A DNA stretch of 64,000 bases from Chromohalobacter moromii (GCF_023091865.1 NZ_JAHXDI010000002.1:62001-126000), one strand, 5' to 3'. Positions 1 through 11,078 are shown, counted from the stretch's first letter. The notes: generated from the letters alone by a model not told the origin. Numbers and translations: made by a program.

Positions 1-34
1 TGCGTCATCGATATTCTTCTATTGGAATCGTGTT

Positions 35-52
35 AGCCCATCCTAATGGGCT
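35..52 (-). terminator. Possible hairpin downstream of argB
   Basis: Arms AGCCCAT (35-41) and ATGGGCT (46-52) can pair around a 4-base loop, about 60 bases beyond the argB stop. No U-tract follows on the minus strand, so termination is only a guess. Confidence 0.3.
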
Positions 53-112
53 GCCGGGACGCCGACAAATCGTCGCGCATCGCGGCGCACCGTCCTGGGT
101 GCGAGGAGAGTG

Positions 113-1060
<948 letters not shown>

Positions 1061-1081
1061 TCAGGCACCGGCCGCCGAGCA

Positions 1082-2494
1082 TCAGAAGGGGAAATCGGCC
1101 TCGGGGGCGACCTGCTTGAGGGCGTCGCGGAATTGGCCTTGAATGCGTGCCAGGGCTTCCTCGCTCTTGCCCTCGAAGCGCAGCACCAGCATGGGCGTGG
1201 TATTGGACGCGCGGCACAGGCCCCAGCCGTCGGCATAGTCGACCCGGATGCCGTCGAGGGTGGTCTTCACGCCGTCGTCGCCGAAGTCGCCTTCCCGAGC
1301 GAGCTTGTCGACGATGGCGAACTTGTTCTCGTCGCTGACCTTGGCATTGAGCTCTGGCGTGCTGAGGTCCTGCGGGAAGCGCTCAAAGAAGGCGTCGGCG
1401 TCCAGACCCTGCGTGGCGCGTTGCTTGGCAAGGATTTCCAGCAGCCGCGCGGCGCCATACAGGCCGTCGTCGAAACCGTACCAGCGTTCCTTGAAGAAGA
1501 TATGGCCGCTCATTTCGCCGGCCAGCGCCGCGTCGGTTTCCTTCATGCGCGCCTTGATCAGCGAGTGCCCGGTGCGCCACATCTCGGGCGTGCCGCCGGC
1601 GTTCTCGACCACCTGGGCCAGGTTGCCGGTGCACTTGACGTCGAAGATGATGCGCGCACCGGGACTACGTTGCAGCAGGTCCTCGGCGAAGGCCATCATC
1701 AGGCGGTCAGGATAGATTACCTCGCCCTTGGGCGTGACCACGCCGAGACGGTCGCCATCGCCGTCGAAGGCCAGGCCAATGTCCGCGCCGGTTTCCTTGA
1801 CGGTGCGGATCAAGTCCTCGAGGTTTTCCAGCTTACCGGGATCGGGGTGATGATTGGGGAAATCGCCGTCGATTTCGGCGAACAGCGGTATCGTTTCCGC
1901 TCCCAGGCGCTCGATCAGTTGGGGGCCGAGCTCGCCAGCCACGCCGTTGCCGCAGTCGACCACGGCCTTGATCTTCCCGCTCAGACTGATATCGCCGAGG
2001 ATGCGTTCGAGATACGCCTCGCGCACATCCATTTCCCGCAGGCTACCTTCACCTTCCCCGAGCGCGTCGTCCTGAATGCGCTGATAAAGCGCGGTGATGG
2101 CGTCGCCGGAGAGCGTTTCGCCGCCTAGCACGATCTTGAAGCCGTTGTAGTCGGGCGGGTTGTGGCTGCCCGTGACCATGACGCCGGAGCTGGTGCCCTC
2201 CAGCGTGTGCGTGGCGAAGTAGAGCACCGGCGTGGGCACCATGCCGATGTCGATCACATCGCGTCCCGCGTCGCGTAGGCCACGGATCAGGGCCGCTTGC
2301 AGGCGCTTACCCGAGTGGCGGCCGTCGCGGGCGACGACCACGGTGGCTTCGTCGCGGTTGGCGGCTTCGGCCCCGATGGCACGACCGATCAACTCGACGC
2401 CGTCCTCGGTCAGGCTGTCGTCGACGATGCCGCGAATGTCATAGGCGCGGAAAATGGACGCGCTGATGGATGTATTGGGAGCTTGTTGGCTCAT
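1082..2494 (-). CDS. algC: Phosphomannomutase/phosphoglucomutase (AlgC type)
   Basis: This bifunctional hexose-phosphate mutase (470 aa) interconverts the 6- and 1-phosphates of mannose and glucose for exopolysaccharide and LPS precursors. The phosphoserine loop TGSHNP is at 108-113 (Ser110), the Mg-binding loop DGDGDR at 244-249, and the sugar-binding EMSGH motif follows in domain 3. The frame is open from 2521, but I start at the inner ATG (2494) because AAGGGA precedes it and the N-terminus then matches AlgC length. It sits between dut and argB, as in Pseudomonas. Alginate production is not implied, since no alginate genes are visible. Confidence 0.93.
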   Translation of the reverse strand: MSQQAPNTSISASIFRAYDIRGIVDDSLTEDGVELIGRAIGAEAANRDEATVVVARDGRHSGKRLQAALIRGLRDAGRDVIDIGMVPTPVLYFATHTLEGTSSGVMVTGSHNPPDYNGFKIVLGGETLSGDAITALYQRIQDDALGEGEGSLREMDVREAYLERILGDISLSGKIKAVVDCGNGVAGELGPQLIERLGAETIPLFAEIDGDFPNHHPDPGKLENLEDLIRTVKETGADIGLAFDGDGDRLGVVTPKGEVIYPDRLMMAFAEDLLQRSPGARIIFDVKCTGNLAQVVENAGGTPEMWRTGHSLIKARMKETDAALAGEMSGHIFFKERWYGFDDGLYGAARLLEILAKQRATQGLDADAFFERFPQDLSTPELNAKVSDENKFAIVDKLAREGDFGDDGVKTTLDGIRVDYADGWGLCRASNTTPMLVLRFEGKSEEALARIQGQFRDALKQVAPEADFPF

Positions 2495-2566
2495 GGTGAA
2501 TCCCTTCGAGTCGATGGCCATGTGGCCGTGAACGTCGGGGCGACCGTCAGCGTCGCCCGCCCGAAC

Positions 2567-3043
2567 TCAATGGCGTCCGGAGTGACCGAAGCCACCTCCG
2601 GCGCGCTCGCTGGCGGCGAAGTCCTCGACGATGTCGAGCTTGGCCTGTACCACGGGCACAAGCACATATTGTGCCAAGCGCTCGCCCGGTTCCAGAACGA
2701 ACGTCTGGTTGCCGCGGTTCCAGACCGAGATCATCAGTTCGCCTTGATAGTCGGAGTCGATCAGGCCGACAAGATTGCCCAGCACGATGCCATGCTTATG
2801 CCCCAGGCCGGAGCGCGGCAGGATCATACCGGCAAGTCCCGGGTCGCCGATGTGAACGGCCAGGCCGGTGCGCACCAGCTCGCAGTCACCCGGTGCCAGC
2901 GTCAGCGGGCCATCGAGCAAGGCGCGCAGGTCCATGCCGGCGCTGCCGGTGGTGGCGTAACCGGGCAGCGGGAAGTCGTGTACGCGTTCGTCCAGAATCT
3001 TCACCGACAAGATGGTGTCGGAAGACAACGAGGCATCTGACAT
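2567..3043 (-). CDS. dut: dUTP diphosphatase (dUTPase)
   Basis: This homotrimeric dUTPase (158 aa) hydrolyses dUTP to dUMP and pyrophosphate, keeping uracil out of DNA and feeding dTMP synthesis. All the usual motifs are visible: AGMDLRA (35-41), PRSGLG (76-81), [10 protein letters not shown] (93-102) and the glycine-rich C-terminal lid [10 protein letters not shown] (148-157). The start is 13 bases beyond the coaBC stop, so the pair is probably one transcript. The ribosome site is weak. The coaBC-dut adjacency is widely conserved in gammaproteobacteria. Confidence 0.96.
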   Translation of the reverse strand: MSDASLSSDTILSVKILDERVHDFPLPGYATTGSAGMDLRALLDGPLTLAPGDCELVRTGLAVHIGDPGLAGMILPRSGLGHKHGIVLGNLVGLIDSDYQGELMISVWNRGNQTFVLEPGERLAQYVLVPVVQAKLDIVEDFAASERAGGGFGHSGRH

Positions 3044-3056
3044 GAGAATGGGTCCG

Positions 3057-4292
3057 TCAGTCGTGCGCCGTAGGGGCGCGGTGGGCGTAAAGCGTCAATA
3101 CCCGGTCGACGATGGCATCGGCCAGGGTGGTCTTGGGCTGTGGCGGCAGTGCTTGGCTGTCAGTGCCATCGCCGACACGCCACAGCAGCAGGGCGGCGTT
3201 GTCGTCGGCGCCGAAGCCGAGTCCCGCCTGGGAAACATCGTTGGCGACGATCATATCCATGCCCTTGCGGGTCAGCTTATCGCGTGCATAGCGTTCCACG
3301 TCGCGGGTCTCGGCGGCAAAGCCGACTACCAGCGGGCGCGGTGAACGTGCGGCGATCTCGGCCACGATATCGGGGTTCTTGACCAGGGTGAGCGTCAGCG
3401 TCTCGCTGGCGTCGGTCTTCTTGAGCTTGTGCTCGGCCACTGTTTCGGCGCGGTAGTCGGCGACCGCCGCGCAGCCGATGAAAATATCGCTCTCGGTGAC
3501 GGCGTGCTCGGCGGCGGCAAGCATTTCGCTTGCCGATGTCACATCGATGCGCTCGACATCCGTAGGCGTCGCCAGGGCGACCGGCCCGCTGATCAAGCGC
3601 ACGCGGGCGCCACGTCGGGCCCAGGCAGCGGCCAGGGCGTAGCCCATCTTGCCGGAACTGTGATTGGAGAGGTAACGCACCGGATCGAGCGCCTCATGGG
3701 TCGGCCCGGCGGTGATCGTCACTCGCAACGCCTCGGCATCGCGCACAGCCGGCGTCTCTGCGAGCTCGGTGATCAGCGCTTCCGGTTCGCGCATGCGGCC
3801 GGGCCCGACATCGCCACATGCCTGCTCGCCTCCATCCGGGCCCAGCAGGCGCCAACCCTGGGTGCGCAACGTCGCGGCATTGGCTTGGGTCGCGGGATGG
3901 CGCCACATGGCCTGATTCATCGCCGGTGCCATGACGCATTGCGCCTCACTGGCCAGGCACAGCGTGGTGAGCAGGTCGTCGGCATGGCCATGCGCCAGGC
4001 GCGCCATGAGATCGGCGGTAGCCGGCGCGACGAGGATCACGTCCGCCCAGCGCGCCAGTTCGATATGCCCCATGCCCGCTTCCGCCTCGGGGTCGAGCAG
4101 TGACGTGCGCACCGCTTCGCCGGTGAGTGCCTGAAGCGTCAGCGGGGTAATGAACGTCTGCGCGCCTTCGGTCATGACCACGCGCACCTCGCAGCCCGCC
4201 TTCTTCAATAGACGGGCGAGCTGGGCGCTTTTGTAAGCGGCGATACCGGCACTGATGCCGAGTAACACGCGCTTGCCGAAGAGTGTTGGCAT
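3057..4292 (-). CDS. coaBC: Bifunctional phosphopantothenoylcysteine decarboxylase/synthetase
   Basis: CoaBC (411 aa, formerly Dfp) joins 4'-phosphopantothenate to cysteine (CoaB) and then decarboxylates the product (CoaC) on the way to coenzyme A. The N-terminal flavoprotein half shows [10 protein letters not shown] (12-21), a histidine at 76 in the expected catalytic place, PAMN (123-126) and [10 protein letters not shown] (158-167) with the lid cysteine. The C-terminal half carries the nucleotide-binding ITAGPT motif and a lysine-rich EHKLKK segment. The inner ATG at 4292 gives the standard N-terminus; an upstream ATG at 4334 would add a non-conserved tail. In many relatives radC lies next to this gene; here the hexonate operon intervenes. 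Confidence 0.95.
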   Translation of the reverse strand: MPTLFGKRVLLGISAGIAAYKSAQLARLLKKAGCEVRVVMTEGAQTFITPLTLQALTGEAVRTSLLDPEAEAGMGHIELARWADVILVAPATADLMARLAHGHADDLLTTLCLASEAQCVMAPAMNQAMWRHPATQANAATLRTQGWRLLGPDGGEQACGDVGPGRMREPEALITELAETPAVRDAEALRVTITAGPTHEALDPVRYLSNHSSGKMGYALAAAWARRGARVRLISGPVALATPTDVERIDVTSASEMLAAAEHAVTESDIFIGCAAVADYRAETVAEHKLKKTDASETLTLTLVKNPDIVAEIAARSPRPLVVGFAAETRDVERYARDKLTRKGMDMIVANDVSQAGLGFGADDNAALLLWRVGDGTDSQALPPQPKTTLADAIVDRVLTLYAHRAPTAHD

Positions 4293-4365
4293 GGCGGGAA
4301 TCCTGACCGTTTTGCAGGCCTTCCACCTTACCATCGTGCCCCGGCTTTGCGTAGCGGACGCCGCT

Positions 4366-5541
4366 TCAAGCGCATAGCTGTTTGATGGCGATCTCTATTC
4401 CTCGCAATTCTGCCAGCCCCTTGAGACGCCCGATCAACGGATAACCCGGGCGTGTTTCGCGCGATAGGTCATCCAGCAGGTGATGGCCATGATCGGGGCG
4501 TAGCGGCAGTCGTGGATCGCCGTCACCCTCGCGGCGACGTTCCTCGTCGAGCAGGGTCTTGATCACGCCGACCATGTCGACATCACCATCGAGATGAGCC
4601 GCCTCATGGAAAGTTCGCGGGTCGGCCTCGCGCTTCGTGGCGCGCAGGTGGGCGAAGTAGATGCGCGAAGCGAAGCGCTCGCCCATCGCCACGAGATCGA
4701 TGGCGTCGCTGACACCATAAGAACCCGTGCAGAAGGTCAGGCCGTTGGCAGGGCTGGGCACGGCATCGAGGATCCATTGAACGTCGTCGGGCGTCGAGAC
4801 CACGCGCGGCAGGCCGAACAGCGAGCGGGGCGGGTCGTCGGGATGGATCGCCAGGCGAATGCCGACCTCCTCGGCCACCGGCACGATGGCGCTCAGGAAA
4901 TGGCCGAGATTGGCGCGCAAGCGGGCGGCGTCGATCTCGGCATACTCGGCGATCACCTGGCGAAAGCGCGCCAGAGTGTAGTGTTCCTCGGCGCCGGGTA
5001 GCCCGGCGATGATGGTGTCGATCAGTCGCTGGCGCGCCGTTTCGTCGAGCGTTTCGAGATAGCGGCGTGCGGCCTCGCGTTCGGCGGTATCGTAGTCGCG
5101 TTCGGCGCCGGGGCGTTCGAGCAGGTACAGGTCGAAGGCCGCGAAGGCGGTTTGCTCGAAGCGCAGCGCGGTGCCACCGCCGGGTAGCGGCCAGGCCAGG
5201 TCGGTGCGTGTCCAGTCGAGAACGGGCATGAAGTTGTAGCAGACCACGTCGATACCGCAGGCCGCCAGATTACGCAATGTCTGCTGGTAGTGGGCGATGT
5301 AGGTCTCGCAGTCGCCGCGCCCCTTTTTGATGTCCTCGTGGACCGGCACGCTTTCGACCACCGACCAAGTGAGCCCCGAGGCTTCGATCAACGCTTTGCG
5401 CTCGGCGATTGCCTCGCAAGGCCAGGTCTCACCGTTGGGGATCTCGTGTAGAGCGGTGACGATGCCAGTAGCTCCGGTCTGGCGGATGTCGTCGAGGGTG
5501 ATCGGGTCGTCGGGCCCGAACCAGCGCCAGGTGTGTTCCAT
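4366..5541 (-). CDS. uxuA: D-mannonate dehydratase (UxuA)
   Basis: UxuA (391 aa) removes water from D-mannonate to give 2-keto-3-deoxy-D-gluconate. It belongs to the xylose-isomerase-like TIM-barrel family. Recognisable blocks are the N-terminal WRWFGP with [27 protein letters not shown] near 101-114, and the metal-site HPDDP at 233-237. An AGGAG ribosome site precedes the ATG, 9 bases after the uxuB stop. It is the last gene of the hexonate operon. A second, unrelated mannonate dehydratase (ManD, 11079-12290) is at the operon's other end; UxuA is likely the main flux enzyme. Only about 74 bases separate its stop from coaBC, without an obvious terminator. Confidence 0.95.
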   Translation of the reverse strand: MEHTWRWFGPDDPITLDDIRQTGATGIVTALHEIPNGETWPCEAIAERKALIEASGLTWSVVESVPVHEDIKKGRGDCETYIAHYQQTLRNLAACGIDVVCYNFMPVLDWTRTDLAWPLPGGGTALRFEQTAFAAFDLYLLERPGAERDYDTAEREAARRYLETLDETARQRLIDTIIAGLPGAEEHYTLARFRQVIAEYAEIDAARLRANLGHFLSAIVPVAEEVGIRLAIHPDDPPRSLFGLPRVVSTPDDVQWILDAVPSPANGLTFCTGSYGVSDAIDLVAMGERFASRIYFAHLRATKREADPRTFHEAAHLDGDVDMVGVIKTLLDEERRREGDGDPRLPLRPDHGHHLLDDLSRETRPGYPLIGRLKGLAELRGIEIAIKQLCA

Positions 5542-5550
5542 GGTCGTCTC

Positions 5551-7008
5551 CTATCGTGTCGGGGCGTCGAGAATGGTCAGGGCCTCCCCGACGCCACCTT
5601 CGGTCAGCGTGGAGTAGGCGTCGAGCACCGCGTTAGAGAAGCGGGCATCGTCGGCCAGCTCGCTTGGAAAAACGCTGTCGAGGGCGAGGAAGGCGGCGAT
5701 CAGTGGCTCGGGCTTGTCGTGGTTGGCGTGCAACGCAGCGAAGGTGTCGGCCATCGGGTCGTCGACCGGGTGGCTCTCGCCTGCCAGATTGCTGCCGGCG
5801 GTGTAGCGGATCCAGGCCGCTACGCCGAGCGCCGTGCAAGCGATCTCGTCCCCGACCTCGAGCCGTACCTGCGCTCCGGCGAGCCAGCGTTGGGGGAGCT
5901 TCTGAGATCCATCCATGGCGATCTGTTGCAGGCGATGATGCAGGCTATCGTTGGCAAAGCGAGCGATCAGACGATCGGCGTAGGCCTCGAGGTCGATATC
6001 TGCCGGCATGGCCAACGTCGGTGCGGCTTCGCGGCGCATGTAGCCGCGCAGCAGGGCGGCGAACTCCGGACGACCGACGGCTTCTGCCACCGTTTCGATG
6101 CCGGCCAGCGCGCCGAGATAGGCGAGCAGCGAATGGCTGCCGTTGAGCATGCGTAGCTTCATGGCCTCGAAGGGGGCGACATCGGCGACCATCTGCACGC
6201 CGTCGTGCTGCCAGTCGGGGCGACCCTGCGGGAAGTCGTCCTCGATCACCCATTGGCTGAAAGACTCGCAGGCCACTGCGGCGGGGTCGTCGATACCCAG
6301 TGTGCGCAGGCGCTCGAACTCGGCCTCGCTCATCGCCGGGACGATGCGATCGACCATGCTCGAGGGAAAGGCCACGGCATCGGCGATCCATTCGGCGAGT
6401 GAAGGGGCGCGCTGATGGGCCAGCTCGATCACCGCGCGTCGGGTGCGCTGGCCGTTATCGGGCATGTTATCGCAGCACAGTATCGTGAACGCCGGGGTGC
6501 CGGCCATGCATCGCCTAGCCAGCGCTTCGACCAGCATGCCCGGTGCGGTCCGCGGTTGCGTGGGATTGGCGATGTCGTGGCGAATCGGCTCAGCGTCGAG
6601 CAGCAGCCGTCCGTCCGCCGGGTCGAGGTGGTAGCCCTTCTCGGTCACGGTCAGTGTGACGATGCGCACGGCGGGCTCGCTCATGCGCCCCAGCAGGGCC
6701 TCGAGGTCCTCGCCGCCGGGGCCGGCATAGAGCGTCTCGCGGATCGCCGCGACCTCGCGTAGGGTCAGGGTGTCGCTGTCGGTGTATTCGGCGACGTGAT
6801 AGCGCTGTTCGCGTTCGCGCATCAGCTCGACGAGCTGGCGGTTGGAACGCAGGTTGGCGCTGGCGATGCCCCACGGGCCGCCATCATGGCGGGCCAGGTT
6901 ACGCTCCAGATAGACCGCTTGGTGGGCGCGGTGAAAGGCACCCAGGCCGAGATGCACGATGCCCACCGTGGCCGGCGCGTGCGTGCTGGGTATCGATGTC
7001 GGGATCAT
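5551..7008 (-). CDS. uxuB: D-mannonate oxidoreductase / fructuronate reductase (UxuB-like)
   Basis: This member (485 aa) of the polyol-specific long-chain dehydrogenase (mannitol dehydrogenase) family should reduce D-fructuronate to D-mannonate with NADH. The N-terminal cofactor motif GLGAFHRAH (21-29) is typical of UxuB and MtlK, and the C-terminal domain has the LRMLNGSHS catalytic-region block. Sequence alone does not fix specificity between fructuronate, tagaturonate and mannitol; the operon context with UxuA supports fructuronate. A GGGAG ribosome site overlaps the end of dctM, and the next gene, uxuA, starts 9 bases downstream. Confidence 0.9.
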   Translation of the reverse strand: MIPTSIPSTHAPATVGIVHLGLGAFHRAHQAVYLERNLARHDGGPWGIASANLRSNRQLVELMREREQRYHVAEYTDSDTLTLREVAAIRETLYAGPGGEDLEALLGRMSEPAVRIVTLTVTEKGYHLDPADGRLLLDAEPIRHDIANPTQPRTAPGMLVEALARRCMAGTPAFTILCCDNMPDNGQRTRRAVIELAHQRAPSLAEWIADAVAFPSSMVDRIVPAMSEAEFERLRTLGIDDPAAVACESFSQWVIEDDFPQGRPDWQHDGVQMVADVAPFEAMKLRMLNGSHSLLAYLGALAGIETVAEAVGRPEFAALLRGYMRREAAPTLAMPADIDLEAYADRLIARFANDSLHHRLQQIAMDGSQKLPQRWLAGAQVRLEVGDEIACTALGVAAWIRYTAGSNLAGESHPVDDPMADTFAALHANHDKPEPLIAAFLALDSVFPSELADDARFSNAVLDAYSTLTEGGVGEALTILDAPTR

Positions 7009-7014
7009 GGTCGA

Positions 7015-8295
7015 TCAGTCTCCCATCAGCAGATTGGGCAGCCACAGCGAAAGGGTCGGCACATAGGACACCAGTAGCAGCACCACCAGGTTGCAGATCA
7101 GAAACGGCACGATGGCGCGAGCGACACGCAGCATCGGCAGCTTGCCGATACCCGAGACAACGAAAAGGCAGACCCCGAGGGGGGGAGTGGTCAGTCCGAT
7201 CATCAGGTTAAGCACCGCCATCAGGCCGAAATGCACGGGGTCCATGCCCACGCCGGTGGCTACTCCCAGTAACGCGGGGAACAGAATGATCAGTGCGGCG
7301 ATGGTTTCCATGAAGGTGCCGACCACCAGCAGGATCAGGTTGAGTATCAGGATGACCACGATGGGATTCGCGCTAAAGCCTAGTATCTGGTCGGCGATCA
7401 TCTGCGGGATCTGTTGGCTGGTGAGAATCCAGCCGAACAGGTTGGCCAAGCCCACCAGCAGCATCAGCGAGCCCGAAGTCAGTACCGTATCGACGACGAT
7501 CTGCGGCAGGTTGCGCCAGGTAATCCCCTTGTAGACGAACATGCCGATTATCAAGGCGTATAGGCTGGCGACGATGGACGCCTCGGTGGGCGTAAAAAAG
7601 CCGCCGATGATGCCGTAGAGAATGATGAAGGTCATCATCAGTGCCCAGAACGCGCTGCGCCCTTCCTTGATCAGTTCCTTGAAGGTCGAGCGCCTCTCGC
7701 GTGGGTAGCCGCGCTTCACCGCCAGGATGTACACGGTGATCATCATCGCCAGGCCCAGCAATAACCCCGGAATGGCGCCGGCCAGAAACATCCGGCCGAC
7801 CGAGACGCCGGATAGCGAGCCGGCGATGATCATCGGCACGCTGGGGGGAATGATCGGCCCCACTGTCGACGAGGCGGCGGTCACTGCAGCGGCGAAGGGC
7901 TTGTCATAGCCGGCGCGTGCCATGCCGGGGATCATCACTGAACCGATGCTTGCTGCATCGGCCACGGCGGTGCCCGAGATGCCGCCGAAGATCATCGAAC
8001 CGCCCACGTTAGCGAGCCCCAGGCCACCGCGGATATGGCCCACCAAGGCATTCGCGAAACGCACGATGTGATCGGTGATATTGCCGACGTTCATCAGGTT
8101 GCCGGCCAGCACGAAACCGGGAATGCATAGCAGCACGAAGGTGTCGATGCCCCCGTACATGCGCTGCGGGACGATGGTCAGCGAGATGTCCGATAGCAGC
8201 AGGTAAGAAAGTGAGGCGATGCCCAGCGAAAAGGCGATGGGAATACCCACCAGCAGCAAGACCAGAAATACGCAGAACAGAACGGCGATTTCCAT
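7015..8295 (-). CDS. TRAP transporter large permease (DctM type)
   Basis: This is the 12-helix channel subunit (426 aa) of a tripartite ATP-independent periplasmic transporter. It couples Na+ to uptake of an organic acid delivered by the binding protein. It begins with a hydrophobic helix and carries DctM-family blocks such as FGGISGTAVADAASIG and GPIIPPSVPMI, with glycine-rich re-entrant hairpins in both halves. The start shares one base with the stop of dctQ (TAATG), so translation is probably coupled. From the operon, the substrate is inferred to be a hexonate or hexuronate such as L-gulonate; the sequence does not show this directly. Confidence 0.93.
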   Translation of the reverse strand: MEIAVLFCVFLVLLLVGIPIAFSLGIASLSYLLLSDISLTIVPQRMYGGIDTFVLLCIPGFVLAGNLMNVGNITDHIVRFANALVGHIRGGLGLANVGGSMIFGGISGTAVADAASIGSVMIPGMARAGYDKPFAAAVTAASSTVGPIIPPSVPMIIAGSLSGVSVGRMFLAGAIPGLLLGLAMMITVYILAVKRGYPRERRSTFKELIKEGRSAFWALMMTFIILYGIIGGFFTPTEASIVASLYALIIGMFVYKGITWRNLPQIVVDTVLTSGSLMLLVGLANLFGWILTSQQIPQMIADQILGFSANPIVVILILNLILLVVGTFMETIAALIILFPALLGVATGVGMDPVHFGLMAVLNLMIGLTTPPLGVCLFVVSGIGKLPMLRVARAIVPFLICNLVVLLLVSYVPTLSLWLPNLLMGD

Positions 8296-8867
8296 TACGG
8301 CGTCTCCCCGGTATGGGTCGATCCGCCGCGAGCAATGGCCACGCTGGCCTCGATCAGGCCGATCGCCGCATACAGGGCGGATAGGCCGAACAGGGCGACG
8401 GTCGAGAAGAAGATATAGTGCATATGGACCTCAAGCGTCGGCGAGGTCTGGAAGGCACCCACCTGAGCGAATTGCATGGCGTAGGGGATCATCCATGCGG
8501 AGAAGACACCCACGACCAAACAACATAGTGCTCGGTAGACCAACTGGCTGCGCCGGCCCAACAGGTGCTGGAAAAGTTCGACGTTGACGTGGCGGTTGCG
8601 GCGAAGGACGAGGCCGGACGACAGCGACACCATGTAAATGAATAAATAGCGCGATAGCTCCTCGGTCCAGGCCGGGGAGCTAGGCAGCGCCACTCGGGAG
8701 ACGACTTGCAGGATCACCACGGCGGCGATGGCTAGCAGCGCCAGCGATGCGAGTAGGGCAAACAGGCGGTCGAGCCCGCTGACCAACCGCCCCCAGATAC
8801 CGCCGAGGGGTGGGATCTCGGCGATGTCGTGTAGCGGATCGCTCGGTATGGAATCGGAATCGCTCAT
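8295..8867 (-). CDS. TRAP transporter small permease (DctQ type)
   Basis: This is the four-helix membrane subunit (190 aa) of the same TRAP system. About 30 polar residues precede four hydrophobic segments. The block WTEELSRYLFIYMVSL and the following RNRHVNVELF are characteristic of DctQ. It lies between the binding protein and the large permease, in the usual P-Q-M order, and overlaps dctM by one base. DctQ proteins scaffold the large subunit and help dock the binding protein. Confidence 0.92.
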   Translation of the reverse strand: MSDSDSIPSDPLHDIAEIPPLGGIWGRLVSGLDRLFALLASLALLAIAAVVILQVVSRVALPSSPAWTEELSRYLFIYMVSLSSGLVLRRNRHVNVELFQHLLGRRSQLVYRALCCLVVGVFSAWMIPYAMQFAQVGAFQTSPTLEVHMHYIFFSTVALFGLSALYAAIGLIEASVAIARGGSTHTGETP

Positions 8868-8941
8868 CAGGAATGTTCCTCGGCGAGTCGGCAGAGTGCC
8901 GGGGCCGTCATGCCCAGCCCCGGCGTGGGGAATGTGCCCGA

Positions 8942-9910
8942 TCAGAGATCCTGGATCGCCTCATAGAGCTTTTGCTGTTCGTCGTTGAGCGACGCTTTGA
9001 CAGCCGGTTCGGCCTTGTCGGCGAAAGCTTTTTGATCGACCTCGACGAACTCCATGCCGGCTTCTTCGAGCGCGTTGCGCAGACGTTTCTGGTCCTCGCT
9101 GAAGAGCTTCGCCTCATAGGACTGCATCTGCTGAGCCGCATCGAGAACCACCTCTTGCAGGTCCTCCGGCATTGACTCGAGCTTTTTCTTGCCGATCACC
9201 ACGTAGATCCAACTACGCACGTGATCGGTCACGTTCACGTAGTCCTGAACCTCATTGAAGCTGGCGCTCTCGATCAGCGAAAGCGGGTTCTCCTGGGCAT
9301 CGATGGTGCCCTGCTGCAGCGATGTGAACACCTCGCTGAAGGCCATTGGCGTGGGTTTGGCGCCGAGTGCCTGCCAGGTGTCGACGAACAGTGGCACGTT
9401 GGGCACGCGCAGACGCAGGCCGTTCAGGTCGGAGGGTTTCTTGATCGGCCGGTTGGAGGTCAGCTCACGCGGGCCGCGTTCGAACCAGGCGATCGGTACC
9501 AGGCCGGCTTTCTCCTCGATCTGTTGTTCGATCTGCTTGCCGATATCGCCCTCGACTGCCTTGCGCAGATGCTCGGAGTCGCGGAAGGCGTAGGGCACGG
9601 CCATCATCGCCGCCTTGGGGGCCCAGTTCTGCAAGCTTTCCCCGGTGATGGTCATATCAGCGGTGCCGAGTTGAATGCTGTTGATGACTTCCATCTCGGT
9701 GCCCAACTGCTCGTTGGGAAATATCTGTACGTCGATGCGGCCGTCGGATTCCTCTTCGACGACTTGTTTGAAGCGCTCGGCGGCTTTGTTCCAGATGTTT
9801 TCTTCGTTGGCCAGGTGGCCGAACTTGAGGGTGTAGTCCGCGGCGGTGGCGAACGGGGCGGCGAGGATGCTTGAGCCGATAACGGCACTGGCGAGTAGTT
9901 GTTTGAGCAT
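8942..9910 (-). CDS. TRAP transporter substrate-binding protein (DctP type)
   Basis: This periplasmic binding protein (about 322 aa) captures the substrate for the TRAP permease. It starts with a Sec signal peptide (hydrophobic core LLASAVIGSSILAAP, cleavage near ATAA-D). The mature part has DctP-family features, including LRLRVPNVPLF with the conserved arginine that binds the substrate carboxylate, and AFSEVFTSLQQGTIDAQENP. I start at ATG 9910, 8 bases after AGGAG; a GTG at 9919 is an alternative. Hexonate specificity is inferred from the neighbouring enzymes. Confidence 0.92.
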   Translation of the reverse strand: MLKQLLASAVIGSSILAAPFATAADYTLKFGHLANEENIWNKAAERFKQVVEEESDGRIDVQIFPNEQLGTEMEVINSIQLGTADMTITGESLQNWAPKAAMMAVPYAFRDSEHLRKAVEGDIGKQIEQQIEEKAGLVPIAWFERGPRELTSNRPIKKPSDLNGLRLRVPNVPLFVDTWQALGAKPTPMAFSEVFTSLQQGTIDAQENPLSLIESASFNEVQDYVNVTDHVRSWIYVVIGKKKLESMPEDLQEVVLDAAQQMQSYEAKLFSEDQKRLRNALEEAGMEFVEVDQKAFADKAEPAVKASLNDEQQKLYEAIQDL

Positions 9911-10006
9911 GACGTTCACTCCTGACTCTGATTGAGGGCTGTTGTTGTTGAGCGTTGAGTAGTGGTTTGCAGTCGATGTTTGGCGAGTGCGAGGGATCTA
10001 ATCGCT

Positions 10007-11029
10007 TCAGGCATCGAGCTCGATGAGTACCTTGCACACGCGTTCCGGGTAATGGTCGATCATATGGATCGCCTCACCCATCTCGGCGAAGGGCAGCCGG
10101 TGGCTGACCAGCGCCGTGGCATCGAGCCGCCCGCTGGCGAGCATCTCGATGACTTCGGGGAACTTGCGGTTGTTGAGTCGTGAGCCGACGATCGTCAGCT
10201 CCTTCTTGATCACCTCGAGTTGAACCAGGTCGCTGGGCGTGGCGTTGAAGCCCAGCAGGCCGATGCGCCCGGCTGGTGAGGCGATTCGCGCCATTTGAGG
10301 AAACAAGGCGGGTACGCAGGCGGCATCGGCGATTAGCGGCACGCCTTCGCCGCTCGTGCGCTCGGCCATCACGGCCTCGAGGTCCTCCCGCTGACCGTTC
10401 ACTGTGTGGCTGGCGCCCAGTGAGCGGGCGACGTCCAGCCGGTCGTCGATGACGTCGCAAACGGTGATGTCAGTGAGCCCTTGCGCTCGGGCGACCTGGA
10501 GGATCGTCAGGCCGATCACGCCGGCGCCGAGGATCAACAGGGCATCGCCGTCGTGAGGCTGCATGCGCGCCAGTACGTTGGCCGCGATGGTGTAGGGCTC
10601 GACCAGCGCGGCCTGATCGAGAGCGATGTTCTCGGGCAGCCGATGAGCGTTAGCGGCGGGAACGCTGACCTGGTTGGCGAAGCCGCCGTTGCGGTGCACA
10701 CCGATCACCTGCATGGCGCTGCAGACGTTGGGCCGACCGATACGGCAGGGGTAGCACTCGCCGCAGTTGATGACCGGGTCGATGCATACTCGGTCACCCA
10801 CCGACACGTTCTCGACGCCCTCGCCTACTGCCTCGACGACGCCGGCGAACTCGTGGCCGGTAATCCGCGGGAAGCGTACGAAAGCGTTGTCGCCGTGAAT
10901 GATGTGCATGTCCGAGCCGCAGATGCCGGCGAAGGCGACGCCGACGCTCACCTCGCCAGCGGCGGCTTGCGGGGCATCGACGTCAACGATACTGAAATCG
11001 TGAGGGGCGCGAACCTCAAAGGCTTTCAT
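10007..11029 (-). CDS. Zinc-dependent dehydrogenase, probable L-gulonate 5-dehydrogenase
   Basis: This is a medium-chain zinc dehydrogenase (340 aa). The catalytic-zinc residues are Cys37 (GICGSD) and His59-Glu60 (GHEFAG), the structural-zinc cysteines are 89, 92, 95 and 103, and the Rossmann motif is LGAGVIG. The start at 11029 follows a GGAG site; the frame is open further upstream, but that part overlaps manD and is not family-like. Close to manD, uxuB and uxuA, the best role is NAD-dependent oxidation of L-gulonate at C5 to D-fructuronate, which I recall being shown in Chromohalobacter salexigens. From sequence alone, another polyol or hexonate such as L-idonate is possible. Confidence 0.82.
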   Translation of the reverse strand: MKAFEVRAPHDFSIVDVDAPQAAAGEVSVGVAFAGICGSDMHIIHGDNAFVRFPRITGHEFAGVVEAVGEGVENVSVGDRVCIDPVINCGECYPCRIGRPNVCSAMQVIGVHRNGGFANQVSVPAANAHRLPENIALDQAALVEPYTIAANVLARMQPHDGDALLILGAGVIGLTILQVARAQGLTDITVCDVIDDRLDVARSLGASHTVNGQREDLEAVMAERTSGEGVPLIADAACVPALFPQMARIASPAGRIGLLGFNATPSDLVQLEVIKKELTIVGSRLNNRKFPEVIEMLASGRLDATALVSHRLPFAEMGEAIHMIDHYPERVCKVLIELDA

Positions 11030-11078
11030 GACGGACTCCACTCTTTTCAACGGGGAACGGGATGACGGATAAACGGGA

